This document shows, piece after piece, positions 36,107-44,523 of a stretch of 55,824 nucleotides of DNA (position 1 is its first letter; every line of letters starts with the position of its first letter). Made by a program: the position numbers and the translations under genes. Source of the stretch: an uncultured Opitutia bacterium (lineage in GTDB: Bacteria; Verrucomicrobiota; Verrucomicrobiia; Opitutales; Opitutaceae); assembly GCA_903827245.1 (NCBI GenBank), contig CAIKHO010000055.1, positions 1-55,824 of the forward strand. The letters run 5' to 3'. The notes under the pieces are model-generated. The model did no database searches and was not told where the DNA came from. It was given only the letters and a program-made list of their open reading frames with translations.

Positions 36107-37009
36107 TCACGCCGCCTGCGTCGCGACCACGCCGGAGCGGCCGTCGATGCCGGCCAGCACTTGCTCGGTCACCGGGATCGCCATCGGGTTGGTCAGGAAC
36201 TCGCGGGCCAGGTCGTCGAGGCGGATGAACTGCACGCCGGCCTTGGCGCACGCCGCCAGCAGGTCGCGGAACAGCGCGCGCCGGCCCATGCCCTCGATCT
36301 CGGCGTGCAGTGTAAAGACGTTCGGGCGGTCCGCCCGGAGCAGCGACAGGTAGTGGGCCACGATCTTGTCGTCGGGATACGCAGGGCGGCCCATCAGCTC
36401 GTCGAACGTCGGCAGCGTGCTCGGGATCTCCAGGGTCCGGAAAATCTTCCCTTCGATCTTCGGGAAAAAAGGCGCCGTCCCGCGGGTGTCGCTCGAATAG
36501 AGCAGCCCTGCCTCGTCGTAGACCTCGCGGCTGCGCGCGTTGCTTTGCCAGCCCGCCGCGCCCGCCGTCCGCGCCTCGCGGCCGAAGATGCGCAGGAACT
36601 CCGCCCCGGCCGCGATGAACTCGATGCGGATCTCGTCGATCGACATCGTCTGCACGTAGTCCTGCCAGCGGTAGTGGTTGTAGCAGTGGATCCCCACTTC
36701 GAAGCCCGCGTCGCGTACCGCGCGCATCACCGCGGTGTTGCGCCGGCCGATGTGCGGCGCGGGCAGCAGCGTGCCGTTGAGCAGCGTGCGTACGCCGTAG
36801 ATCTGCACGACGCTGGTACGGCTGACCTTCTGGAAGAATCCCGGGCGGAGCACGCGAGTGATGGCGCGCCCAGTCTGGTCCGGCCCGAGGGAAAAAAGGA
36901 AGCACGCGGGGGCCTTGTACTCCTCGAGGTCGGCCACGAGGTTCGGCACCCCGATCCGCGTGCCGCGGTCGGTGTCGACGTCAACTTTGAGGGCGAGGCG
37001 GATGGGCAT
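36107..37009 (-). CDS. arnD: 4-deoxy-4-formamido-L-arabinose-phosphoundecaprenol deformylase
   Basis: A 300-residue polysaccharide-deacetylase-fold enzyme. ArnD landmarks are LALKVDVDTDRGTRIGVPNL (catalytic Asp-Asp region), FSLGPDQTGRA, GFEVGIHCYNHYRWQDY (metal-binding His pair) and FTLHAEIEGM near the end. It removes the formyl group from undecaprenyl-phosphate-L-Ara4FN on the inner-membrane surface. It is the last of six arn genes in this cluster. A family I hairpin separates it from the decarboxylase gene. Confidence 0.94.
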   Translation of the reverse strand: MPIRLALKVDVDTDRGTRIGVPNLVADLEEYKAPACFLFSLGPDQTGRAITRVLRPGFFQKVSRTSVVQIYGVRTLLNGTLLPAPHIGRRNTAVMRAVRDAGFEVGIHCYNHYRWQDYVQTMSIDEIRIEFIAAGAEFLRIFGREARTAGAAGWQSNARSREVYDEAGLLYSSDTRGTAPFFPKIEGKIFRTLEIPSTLPTFDELMGRPAYPDDKIVAHYLSLLRADRPNVFTLHAEIEGMGRRALFRDLLAACAKAGVQFIRLDDLAREFLTNPMAIPVTEQVLAGIDGRSGVVATQAA

Positions 37010-37020
37010 GGTTCCAAATT

Positions 37021-37090
37021 GCAGGAGCGGTTTTGCGCCGCGATGTTTGGGCCTGATGGTCGAGCCATCGCGGCGTAAAGCCGCTCCTGC
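37021..37090. repeat. Palindromic element, family I, between arnA-DH and arnD
   Basis: 25-nt arms beginning GCAGGAGCGGTTTTGCGCC and ending CGTAAAGCCGCTCCTGC, complementary at 23 of 25. The general look recalls the REP sequences of other bacteria, but the sequence is its own. Confidence 0.88.
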
Positions 37091-37099
37091 AGTGCAAGC

Positions 37100-38137
37100 T
37101 CACTCCAGCTGGTAATCCTTGTGCGCGAGGTGGTAGTCGAGCGTCAGGCGGATCGCGGTCTTCAGGTTCACCTTCGGCTTCCACCCGAGGCGCTTCGTCG
37201 CGTTGGCGATCGAGGGCACGCGCTTCTGGATGTCCTGGTAATATTTGCCGAAATACTTGCCCGACGGCACCACCACGGTCTTCGCCTTCGCCGCGTGCTC
37301 GCGGTAGTCGGGATACTCCTTGAACGCCGCGATGATCAGCTTTGCCAGCTCGGCCACGCTCACGTCGTTCCGCGGGTTGCCGATGTTGAAAATCTGGCGC
37401 GAGGCGCAGCCGTCCTTGTTCTCGATGATGCGCAAGAGCGCGTCGACGCCGTCGTCGATGAACGTGAACGAGCGGCTCTGCCGGCCGCCGTCGACGAGTT
37501 GCAGCGGTTTCTTGAAGATCACGTTCGAGATGAACTGGGTGAAGAGCCGCGAGCTGCCCTCCTTCGGTTCCATGACGTCGTCGAGCTTCGGCCCGATCCA
37601 GTTGAACGGGCGGAAGAGCGTGTAATCCACGCCGTCGCGCACGCCGTAGGCATAGATGACGCGGTCGAGCAGCTGCTTCGAGCAGGCGTAGATCCAGCGC
37701 TGGCGCTCGATCGGGCCGTAGACCAGCGCCGTCGTGGCCTCATCGAGCTTGGCGTCGGTGCTCATGCCGTAGACTTCGGACGTCGACGGGAAGATGATGC
37801 GCTTCTTGTATTTCGCGCAGTGGCGGACGACAGCGAGGTTGGCCTCGAAATCGAGCTCGAAGACGCGCAGCGGGTCCTTGACGTACTGGATCGGGTTGGC
37901 GATGGCGACGAGCGGGATGACCGCGTCGCACTTCTTCACGTGGTACTCGATGTACTCGCGGTTGATGGTGATGTCGCCCTCGACGAACTTGAAGCGCGGG
38001 TCGCCCAGGCTGTCCTCCAGCTTGTGCGAGCCGATGTCCATGCCGTACACCTCCCAGTCTTTCTGCTTGAGGATGGCCCGCGTGAGCGAGCTGCCGATGA
38101 AACCGTTGGCGCCGAGGATGAGGACTTTGAGTGGCAT
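37100..38137 (-). CDS. arnA: UDP-glucuronate decarboxylase (ArnA C-terminal-domain equivalent)
   Basis: A 345-residue extended short-chain dehydrogenase. Features are the Rossmann motif LILGANGFIGSSLTRAIL, the Ser/Thr and catalytic Tyr-Lys region PSTSEVYGM and RQRWIYACSKQLLDRVIYA, and the ArnA-type segment FRPFNWIGPKLDDV. It oxidises and decarboxylates UDP-glucuronate to the UDP-4-keto-pentose that ArnB aminates. In enterobacteria this is the C-terminal half of bifunctional ArnA; here it is a free-standing gene, with the formyltransferase half encoded just upstream. Confidence 0.94.
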   Translation of the reverse strand: MPLKVLILGANGFIGSSLTRAILKQKDWEVYGMDIGSHKLEDSLGDPRFKFVEGDITINREYIEYHVKKCDAVIPLVAIANPIQYVKDPLRVFELDFEANLAVVRHCAKYKKRIIFPSTSEVYGMSTDAKLDEATTALVYGPIERQRWIYACSKQLLDRVIYAYGVRDGVDYTLFRPFNWIGPKLDDVMEPKEGSSRLFTQFISNVIFKKPLQLVDGGRQSRSFTFIDDGVDALLRIIENKDGCASRQIFNIGNPRNDVSVAELAKLIIAAFKEYPDYREHAAKAKTVVVPSGKYFGKYYQDIQKRVPSIANATKRLGWKPKVNLKTAIRLTLDYHLAHKDYQLE

Positions 38138-38343
38138 GAAGGTGAGGTTTAGGCCGGAGGGTTAACCATGAAAATGAGGCAAACGCACGAAAGAATGCGG
38201 CGCGGCGCCGGGTAATTGGTAATTAGGAATTTGTAATTAGTGACCAATCAATGGGCGCTCCCCGGCTCTTTCTCTTTTTCGCTTTATCTTTCGTCAGGCA
38301 GCAGGGGGAGAAAGAGGAAAGAGAACGAACAACGAAAAATATT
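38138..38343. repeat. Composite gap: family F AT-rich units plus family E hairpin
   Basis: GGTAATTAGGAATTTGTAATT near 38217 belongs to the AT-rich family also found at 47838-48240. A pyrimidine/purine hairpin (38266-38331) follows, with the conserved TTTCGTCAG boundary. It separates the two halves of the split arnA. Confidence 0.78.
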
Positions 38344-39249
38344 TTACAGCAACTGCCCCACTGTCAGGACGGGCGGCGGCGCGTTGCGCCACTCCGTCCG
38401 GGTGAGTTCGATCGTCCCATCGCCCGTCGCGATCACTAGCGGGGCAATGGAAATAATTTCGCCGGGCTTCCCGCGCTTGCCTTGGGTCGCGGCGGAATCC
38501 GGCTCGGCCCACCAGACCATCAGCCGGGCCGGGCCTACTTCGATGAAGGCCCCGGGATACGGGTCGGTCACCGCCCGGACGAGGTTGAATATCTGCGTGG
38601 AGCCCTGGCTCCAGAGGATGCGTCCGTCCTCGGGTTTGCGTCCGCCGAAATAGGTGGCCTGCGAGTCGTCCTGCGGCGTCTCGCGCACGGTCCCGGCGAG
38701 CAGCGCGTCGATCTGGCGGGCCAGCACGCGGCGCGCGCACGGCAGCACCTTGCGGAAGGCCTGCTCGGCCGTGTCGCGCGGGCCGAGGTCCACGCCTTCC
38801 TGGTCCACCACGGCACCGGCATCTGCCGACTTCACCATGCGATGGAGCGTCATGCCGATGCGCGGCTCGCCGTGCAGCACCGCCCAGTTGATCGGGGCGC
38901 GTCCGCGGTACTTCGGCAGGAGCGAGCCGTGCATGTTCCAGGCCCCGAGCCGCGGCAGCGCCAGGATCCTGGTGCCGATCATGTGGCGGTAATAAACGGA
39001 GAGGATCAGGTCGGGCTGCAGCGCCGCGATCCGCTCGCGCCAGTCCGGCGTGTTGACGCTCTCGGGTGTGAACACCGGCACGCCCTTCTCCCGCGCGGCC
39101 ACGGCGGGCGTCTTGAACCAGATTTTCTCGTTGGGGCTGTCCTCGTGGGTGATGAGCGCGACGACATTGTCCCCGCGCTCCAGCAAGAGGGACAGGCATT
39201 CATACCCGACCTCGCTGTAGCCGAAGAAAAGAATGCGGGGCTTGGTCAT
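38344..39249 (-). CDS. arnA: UDP-L-Ara4N formyltransferase (ArnA N-terminal-domain equivalent)
   Basis: A 301-residue formyltransferase. The 10-formyl-THF site shows the family pattern in GAWNMHGSLLPKYRGRAPIN, with catalytic Asn and His, and the Asp in ADAGAVVDQEGVDLG. The opening RILFFGYSEVGYECLSLLLE and THEDSPNE match ArnA. It formylates UDP-L-Ara4N made by ArnB. It is encoded as a separate protein, upstream of the decarboxylase. Confidence 0.94.
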   Translation of the reverse strand: MTKPRILFFGYSEVGYECLSLLLERGDNVVALITHEDSPNEKIWFKTPAVAAREKGVPVFTPESVNTPDWRERIAALQPDLILSVYYRHMIGTRILALPRLGAWNMHGSLLPKYRGRAPINWAVLHGEPRIGMTLHRMVKSADAGAVVDQEGVDLGPRDTAEQAFRKVLPCARRVLARQIDALLAGTVRETPQDDSQATYFGGRKPEDGRILWSQGSTQIFNLVRAVTDPYPGAFIEVGPARLMVWWAEPDSAATQGKRGKPGEIISIAPLVIATGDGTIELTRTEWRNAPPPVLTVGQLL

Positions 39250-39321
39250 GGATAAAAGCCGAGGAAAACGGCTGGGCCTTCACTCGCAACGCGAGAGTTG
39301 AAGACCGGTGTCAGCCTCCGT

Positions 39322-39393
39322 CTCGGTTTTTCCCTCGGATCGTCTCCTGTAAAACTCCCGGTTCCGATCCATTTGCACAGGAGTCAGACCGAG
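39322..39393. repeat. Palindromic element, family A copy 4, between arnC and arnA
   Basis: CTCGGTTTTTCC, then arm 39334-39350 (CTCGGATCGTCTCCTGT) and arm 39377-39393 (ACAGGAGTCAGACCGAG). The outer CTCGGTTTT is the inverse of the AAAACCGAG seen after copies 1 and 3, which shows that the element has a direction. Confidence 0.83.
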
Positions 39394-39451
39394 GCCGGTC
39401 CAAGCAGAGACTTTCCTCCAGGAAGTACCGGCTTGGCGACTGAAGCATCGC

Positions 39452-40399
39452 TTACTCCTTCGTCTCGAATGTCTCCTTCACGAAGTACCGCTGGCGCGCG
39501 CGAACGACCTGGTAGGTGCGGCCGACGTATTCGCCGATCAGGCCCATGCCGACCATCGCCACGCTCAGCAGGAAGATAACGATCGCCAGCAGGGTGAATA
39601 CGCCAAACGTCTCGCGGTCGAGGTTGTACACGAAGCGGCGCACCAGCAGCAGGATCACCAGCGCGAAGCTTCCCACGGAGGTCAGCCCCGCGAACATCGT
39701 GAAATACTGCAGCGGCGCCAGCGAGAAACCCGTGATCAGGTCGAAGTTCAGCCGGATCAGCTGGTAGAACGAGTAATTCGACACGCCCGCGTGCCGTTCC
39801 TCGTGCTTCACGCCGACTTCCCCCGGGTTGCTCGAGAAGCTGTAGGCCAGCGCCGGGATGAAGGTGTTGATCGCCCCGCTGCGCACGATCGCGTCGATGA
39901 TCGGCCGCCGGTAGGCGCGCAGCATGCAGCCCTGGTCGGTCATCTCGATGCTGGTGGTCTTCTCGCGCACGAAGTTGATGAGCTTCGACGCGTAGGTACG
40001 GAAAAAGGAATCCTGCCGGTTCAGCCGGTAGCCGCCAACGTAGTCGAATCCGGCGTCGATTTGGGCCAGCAGCTTCGGGATCTCCTCGGGCGGATTCTGC
40101 AGGTCGGCGTCGAGCGTGACGATCACGTCGCCGCGGACGCGCTCGAACGCCGCCATGATCGCCATGTGCTGGCCGTAGTTGGCGTTGAAATCGATCACGC
40201 GGGTGACGTCCGGCCGCGCCGCATACTGCGCCTTGAGCAGCTCGATCGAGCGGTCATGCGAGCCGTCGTTGGTGAAGATCACCTCGTAGCGCCGGCCCAG
40301 CTGGTCGAGCACCGGGTAGAGCCGCGCGAACAGCACCGGCAGGTTCAGCTCCTCGTTGTAAACCGGGATGACGATGGAGAGGGAAACAGGAGAGGACAC
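39452..40399 (-). CDS. arnC: Undecaprenyl-phosphate 4-deoxy-4-formamido-L-arabinose transferase
   Basis: A 315-residue GT2 glycosyltransferase with two C-terminal membrane helices. The N-terminal LSIVIPVYNEELNLPVLF, the metal-binding LDADLQNPPEEIPKLL and the ArnC/DPMS pattern EMTDQGCMLRAYRR are visible, followed by KHEERHAGVSNYSFYQLIRL. It moves L-Ara4FN to undecaprenyl phosphate. The start was placed at a GTG (VSSPVSLSIV) close to the first conserved strand; a TTG 15 codons upstream is the alternative. Confidence 0.92.
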   Translation of the reverse strand: MSSPVSLSIVIPVYNEELNLPVLFARLYPVLDQLGRRYEVIFTNDGSHDRSIELLKAQYAARPDVTRVIDFNANYGQHMAIMAAFERVRGDVIVTLDADLQNPPEEIPKLLAQIDAGFDYVGGYRLNRQDSFFRTYASKLINFVREKTTSIEMTDQGCMLRAYRRPIIDAIVRSGAINTFIPALAYSFSSNPGEVGVKHEERHAGVSNYSFYQLIRLNFDLITGFSLAPLQYFTMFAGLTSVGSFALVILLLVRRFVYNLDRETFGVFTLLAIVIFLLSVAMVGMGLIGEYVGRTYQVVRARQRYFVKETFETKE

Positions 40400-40451
40400 G
40401 ATGGGAAGAATTGATCTGCGGGTCAGACCTTCAGGAAAAGCCAAACCGGTT

Positions 40452-40630
40452 GGTTTTTACAGGAGGAAACGGTGGATACCGGGCAATACCTTGAGATCCT
40501 GCGCAGGCCGCCTGCTTGCAGGCGGCGTAGGACAGAACGCAAGTAAGCGTTTCACAGGAGGGGATCCGAGGATCGGAAGAGGGGTTGTTTTCAAGCCTCG
40601 GATTGCACTTGGTATTCCTCCTGTAACAAA
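40452..40630. repeat. Degenerate family A elements between arnB and arnC
   Basis: Partial units TTTTTACAGGAGGAAACGG, TTCACAGGAGGGGATCCGAG and CCTCGGATTGCAC followed by CCTCCTGTAA, plus a separate hairpin GCCGCCTGCTTGCAGGCGGC near 40508. The gap holds no gene. Confidence 0.72.
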
Positions 40631-40642
40631 AACTTCCCTTCC

Positions 40643-41884
40643 TCACGGCTTGGAATGCTCCTTCAGCACCGCGGTCAGCGCCTCCGCCACCCGGCCCACG
40701 TCGCCCGTGGTCATCGCCGGGAAAAGCGGCAGCGTGAGGATGTTGCGGCCCGCGTACTCGGCGTGCGGGAAATCGCCCTCGTTCCAGCCCAGCCGCCGGT
40801 AGAGCGCAAAGCGGTGAATCGCCGGGTAGTGCACGCCCGTGCCGATGCCGGCGGCGTGCAGCTCCGCCATCACGCCGGCCCGCTTGATCGCCAGCCGCTC
40901 CTCCGGCAGCACCACCTGGAACATGTGCCAGTTGCTGTGGGTGAAATCCGCCACCGGCAGCCGCAGGCCGAGGGCCCGGACCGCGGGCGCGCCGAGCCGC
41001 TCGAAATAGGCCCGCGCCAGCTCGCGGCGCTTCGCCGTGAATTCCTCGAGGTGCGGCAGCTGCCCCAGCCCCACCCGCGCGGCGACATCGGTGAGGTTGA
41101 ACTTGCCGCCAACCAGCTCGACTTCCATCCCGTCGTGCCCCGAGCGCACCACGCCCTGCAGGCGGTATTGTTCGGCGAGCTTCGCCTCGCGCTCGTCGTT
41201 CAGCACCAGGCAGCCGCCCTCGATCGTCGTGATGTTCTTGTTCGCGTGAAAGCTGAACGACACGAAGTCGCCGAAGGCGCCGATCCGTTTGCCCTTCCAC
41301 GTGCTGCCGAAGGACTGCGCTGCGTCCTCGATCACGCGCAGCTTGTACTTGTGCGCCATGGCGTGGAGGAAATCGCGATCCACCGGCAGACCCGACAGGT
41401 CCACCGGGATGATCGCCCGCGTCGCCGGCGTGATCGCGGCCTCGACGAGGTTGAGATCGATGTTCCGCGTGACCGGGTCGATATCGACAAAGACCGGCCT
41501 CGCCCCGACATCCAGGACGACGTTGCTGGTCGCGACCCACGAGAGCGGCGTGGTGATGACCTCGTCGCCCGGGCCGATCCCCGCGATGCGCAACGCGATC
41601 TCCATCGTGCACGTGCCGGAGTTGAACGCCCGCACCGGCCGGCCGCCGCAATACTCGGAAAGCTTGGCCTCGAACTCCTTGACCCGCGGCCCCGACGTGA
41701 TCCAGCCGGAGCGCAGGACCTCGGTCACGCCCGCGATGGTCTCCTCGTCGATCGTCGGCCGCGTGAGTGGCAGAAAAGCCGGGGTCACCGACGATGGAGC
41801 GGCGACCTCCCGGTCGCCGGAAGGCCGCGACGGGGACGTCGCGGCGCCGGTGGCGGGCTTTGGGGGCAGGGCGGGCGCAGGCAT
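40643..41884 (-). CDS. arnB: UDP-4-amino-4-deoxy-L-arabinose aminotransferase
   Basis: A 413-residue PLP-dependent DegT/DnrJ/EryC1-family enzyme. Family segments are PLTRPTIDEETIAGVTEVLR, GPGDEVITTPLSWVATSNVV, VIEDAAQSFGS, and the PLP lysine in FSFHANKNITTIEGG. The first 28 residues (PATGAATSPSRPSGDREVAA region) are not family sequence; they are encoded by two adjacent palindromes. It transaminates the UDP-4-keto-pentose with glutamate. The start is one nucleotide downstream of the arnT stop, so the two are coupled. Confidence 0.94.
   Translation of the reverse strand: MPAPALPPKPATGAATSPSRPSGDREVAAPSSVTPAFLPLTRPTIDEETIAGVTEVLRSGWITSGPRVKEFEAKLSEYCGGRPVRAFNSGTCTMEIALRIAGIGPGDEVITTPLSWVATSNVVLDVGARPVFVDIDPVTRNIDLNLVEAAITPATRAIIPVDLSGLPVDRDFLHAMAHKYKLRVIEDAAQSFGSTWKGKRIGAFGDFVSFSFHANKNITTIEGGCLVLNDEREAKLAEQYRLQGVVRSGHDGMEVELVGGKFNLTDVAARVGLGQLPHLEEFTAKRRELARAYFERLGAPAVRALGLRLPVADFTHSNWHMFQVVLPEERLAIKRAGVMAELHAAGIGTGVHYPAIHRFALYRRLGWNEGDFPHAEYAGRNILTLPLFPAMTTGDVGRVAEALTAVLKEHSKP
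41801..41844. repeat. Two palindromes in the arnB N-terminal coding region
   Basis: GGCGACC-tccc-GGTCGCC at 41801-41818 and CCGCGAC with GTCGCGG at 41825-41844. They encode part of the non-conserved N-terminal extension of ArnB. Confidence 0.72.
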
Positions 41885-41885
41885 G

Positions 41886-43673
41886 TCAGGGTTGGTTGCA
41901 GAGAAGGTAATAGTCCTCATTCTGCGCGAGCAATTGATAATGGAACGCGGGATCCGCAAAGACCGGCCTTTCGGGCGCCGGTTCGCGCGCGGCCGCGGGA
42001 TTTTTCTCCCGGAGCTCCATGGCAAGGGCGTAGCCGGCCTTGGCCTCCTCGATTTTCCGTTTCTGCACCACGAGGAAGATCCGGCCGGGTCCCAGCCACT
42101 GGCCCAGCAGCTCGGTGTCACTGATGAACCGGCCGCTCGCCCGGGCCTCCGCGTCCTCGATCAGTTCCAGCTCGGCCCGGTTGGAGCCGACCACGCCCAC
42201 CACCCGCTCCGCGTAGAACGTGAAGTCCTGGTAGAAATCGTAGCAGTGAAACACCCGGTCGCCGGGCTGCGCATGCGCCTTGACGTAGAGCGCCAGCTCC
42301 TTCGTGCCGGTCTTCTGGATGTCCGGAGCGGCCCATTGCAGCGTGGCGAGAAACAACCCAGCCGTCACGATCACTCCCCCGAGCCCCGCGCGCACACCGC
42401 GGACGCGCGCCAGCCAAGGCGTGAAGATCCCACCGAGCAGCAGCACCGCGGCCATGGTGAAAGCCGGCGGTTGCAAGGCGAGCGCCTGCGCCGGGTCCAG
42501 CCCTCTCACCAGCGTAGGGCGGACCACCACCACGCAGAGGGCGACCGCCAGCAACCCGCACAGGAAGGAAAAGATCCCGAGTCCGGCCCGCAGCCGCGCG
42601 GCCGCGTTTTGCTCCAGCACCTTCGCCAGCCATGCGCCGATCAGCACCGCGAGCGCGGGGAAGATCGGCAGGATGTAGGGCGGCAGCTTGGACTTTGAGA
42701 TGGAGAAAAAGCAGAAGATGAACGCCGCCCACGTCACGAGGAACCACGCATCCGCGTTCTCCCGGCGCCGCGCCCAGCCGCCGCGCATCGCGTCGCGCAC
42801 CGCCGGCCAGAGGAAGCCGGTCCAAGGGATCATGCCCGCGATCACGATCCCGATGAAATAGTACCACGGGCCCGTCCGCGACGCCGCGGTCGTCAGGAAG
42901 CGTTCGAAGTGCTCGAAGACGATGTAACGGTGCACCCACGTCTCGTTGTGCAGCGCCGCCAGCACGTGCCACGGCAAGGCGATCGCCAGGAACAACAGCG
43001 CGCCCGTCGGCAGGTAAAGCGGACGCAGCCGCTTCCACTGGTCAAACACCAGCAGCCACAGGAACATCACCGCGCCCGTCACCAGAAAGCCCATCAGGCC
43101 CTTCGTCAGCGTCGCGAGCGCCATGCTCACGTAGAGCTTGTAGAACAGCGTGCGCCGCAACTTTCCCGGGGGCTCGCGCAGGCCGAGCAGGAAGCAGAAC
43201 AGGGCGCGCGCCATCAGCACCGACACCGCCATGTCGAGGATCGGGATGTGCCCGATGACGAACCACAGCAACGAAGTCCCGAGCACGACCGCCGAGAGGA
43301 CGCCGGCGTTGCGGCCATGCAGCCGCCGCGCCGCGCCGTAGGTCAGCAGCACGCCCCAGAGCGCAAACGCCGCCGGCACCACGCGCACCGCCCATTCGTT
43401 CAGCCCGAGGAGCTTCTCGCTCGCGGCCGTCAGCCAGTACACCAGCGGCGGCTTCTCGAAATAGTTCACGCCGTCGAGCCGCGGGGTGATGAAGTCGCCG
43501 GTCGCAAGCATCTCGCGCGGGATCTCGGCGTTACGCCCCTCGTCAGGGTTCGACAACGGGTAACTCCCGAGCCGGAAGAAATACAGCGCCCCGAAGGCCA
43601 GCGCGAGCAGCAGCAGGTCGCGGCGCCAGGAGGCGCCTTCGGTCGCGGCAGTCGGGGAGGTCACAGGGTCCAT
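41886..43673 (-). CDS. arnT: Aminoarabinose (L-Ara4N) lipid A transferase, GT83
   Basis: A 595-residue membrane glycosyltransferase with about a dozen hydrophobic helices. The N-terminal loop YPLSNPDEGRNAEIPREMLA carries the acidic residues of the family, then FITPRLDGVNYFEKPPLVYW follows. A C-terminal periplasmic domain ends near QLLAQNEDYYLLCNQP. It transfers L-Ara4N from undecaprenyl phosphate to lipid A phosphates, lowering negative charge and giving resistance to cationic peptides. It is the first gene of the arn cluster. A related glycosyltransferase of other specificity is unlikely given the neighbours. Confidence 0.92.
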   Translation of the reverse strand: MDPVTSPTAATEGASWRRDLLLLALAFGALYFFRLGSYPLSNPDEGRNAEIPREMLATGDFITPRLDGVNYFEKPPLVYWLTAASEKLLGLNEWAVRVVPAAFALWGVLLTYGAARRLHGRNAGVLSAVVLGTSLLWFVIGHIPILDMAVSVLMARALFCFLLGLREPPGKLRRTLFYKLYVSMALATLTKGLMGFLVTGAVMFLWLLVFDQWKRLRPLYLPTGALLFLAIALPWHVLAALHNETWVHRYIVFEHFERFLTTAASRTGPWYYFIGIVIAGMIPWTGFLWPAVRDAMRGGWARRRENADAWFLVTWAAFIFCFFSISKSKLPPYILPIFPALAVLIGAWLAKVLEQNAAARLRAGLGIFSFLCGLLAVALCVVVVRPTLVRGLDPAQALALQPPAFTMAAVLLLGGIFTPWLARVRGVRAGLGGVIVTAGLFLATLQWAAPDIQKTGTKELALYVKAHAQPGDRVFHCYDFYQDFTFYAERVVGVVGSNRAELELIEDAEARASGRFISDTELLGQWLGPGRIFLVVQKRKIEEAKAGYALAMELREKNPAAAREPAPERPVFADPAFHYQLLAQNEDYYLLCNQP

Positions 43674-43736
43674 GCAGGCGTCTGCGTCAGACTCGCCACG
43701 GGCCCGGATGTGGCGAGATTTTTTGCGAAGGAGGTT

Positions 43737-43860
43737 TCGCGCAGAGGCGCCGGGACGCTGAGGTCGAGCCGGAAGGCCAGAGGGCCAGAAAACCAGAAGG
43801 CCTGATTTCCGATCCTCCGGCCATCTGGCTTTCTGGCCCTCAGACCTTCCGGTCCGTTGC
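43737..43860. repeat. Family G fragment plus family D array upstream of arnT
   Basis: TTTCGCGCAGAGGCGCCGGG is followed by GCCGGAAGGCCAGAGGGCC, AGAAGGCCTGATTTCCG and CTGGCCCTCAGACCTTCCGG. The core AGAAGGCCTGATTTCCG is shared with 34660. Confidence 0.75.
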
Positions 43861-43870
43861 CCCTCGCCCC

Positions 43871-44047
43871 TCAGCTCTTCTTCAAGGCCGACGGACGTGC
43901 TGACGATCGCGGCGCGGGCAAGACGACCCGGTCGGTCGCGGCCTGCCGGCGTTGCATGCCACGAAGGAAGGCCGCCACGTTGCCGCGATGCCGGCGGGCA
44001 TTGGCATCCTTGATCGCATGCATCTCCTTGATCACGGAGTCTTTCAT
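43871..44047 (-). CDS. Small antitoxin-like protein partner of the PIN toxin
   Basis: A 58-residue protein. The first 30 residues read MKDSVIKEMHAIKDANARRH and then RGNVAAFLRGMQ. This fits the short antitoxins placed next to PIN toxins, which often begin with a helical D-x-V-x-E-x-H/R-x-x-(K/R)D-x-x-A motif. Its ATG overlaps the toxin stop (ATGA, 44044-44047), so translation is coupled and the order is toxin then antitoxin. The Lys/Arg-rich tail is low in similarity. The function is inferred from position and the helix pattern. Confidence 0.68.
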   Translation of the reverse strand: MKDSVIKEMHAIKDANARRHRGNVAAFLRGMQRRQAATDRVVLPAPRSSARPSALKKS

Positions 44048-44523
44048 CGGTCACCACCCATGAGCTGATCAGGCGTGCAAATGACGGGAAAGTCAAACCC
44101 CGCACCCGCGCAAATCCCCTGAAGCCTCCGCCGCGTTGCGGCATTCGCGATGTGGCGAAAATTCCACGTCACCAGATAGGGCACCTGATGCACGGAGCAA
44201 AGGGCGATGTGCACGGCATCTGCGGCGGCCTTGACCGGCAATGCTCCAGGTCGCACCAGCCTCCGGGCCAGACGAGCCACGTTGTTGTCCAGGGCCAGCA
44301 ACGGAAACCCGGTGAGTGAAGCCAACCGCCGTTCCGCGGCCAAAGTGTCACCCTGACCTGCCTCATCGAGCACCAATTGGGAAATGACCGGAGTGAAAGC
44401 GCCCAATCGGCGCTCCCACCATATTTGGGTGATCTCCTGCCGGGCCCACATGACCACATCCCGGGTCGGACGTGCCGTCAGGTAACTGGCAATCGTGGTT
44501 TCGAGATAAATCCGGGATTTCAA
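44044..44523 (-). CDS. PIN-domain toxin (VapC-like)
   Basis: A 159-residue PIN-domain ribonuclease. The opening KSRIYLETTIASYLTARPTRD has an acidic residue in the first strand. ISQLVLDEAGQGD and KAAADAVHIALCSVHQVPYL carry the further acidic metal ligands, with LVTWNFRHIANA later. The start was set at a TTG directly before KSRIYLE, which matches the usual beginning of this family; another TTG four codons upstream is possible. It is followed by the small antitoxin gene with an overlap. It probably cleaves RNA when released. Confidence 0.85.
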   Translation of the reverse strand: MKSRIYLETTIASYLTARPTRDVVMWARQEITQIWWERRLGAFTPVISQLVLDEAGQGDTLAAERRLASLTGFPLLALDNNVARLARRLVRPGALPVKAAADAVHIALCSVHQVPYLVTWNFRHIANAATRRRLQGICAGAGFDFPVICTPDQLMGGDR

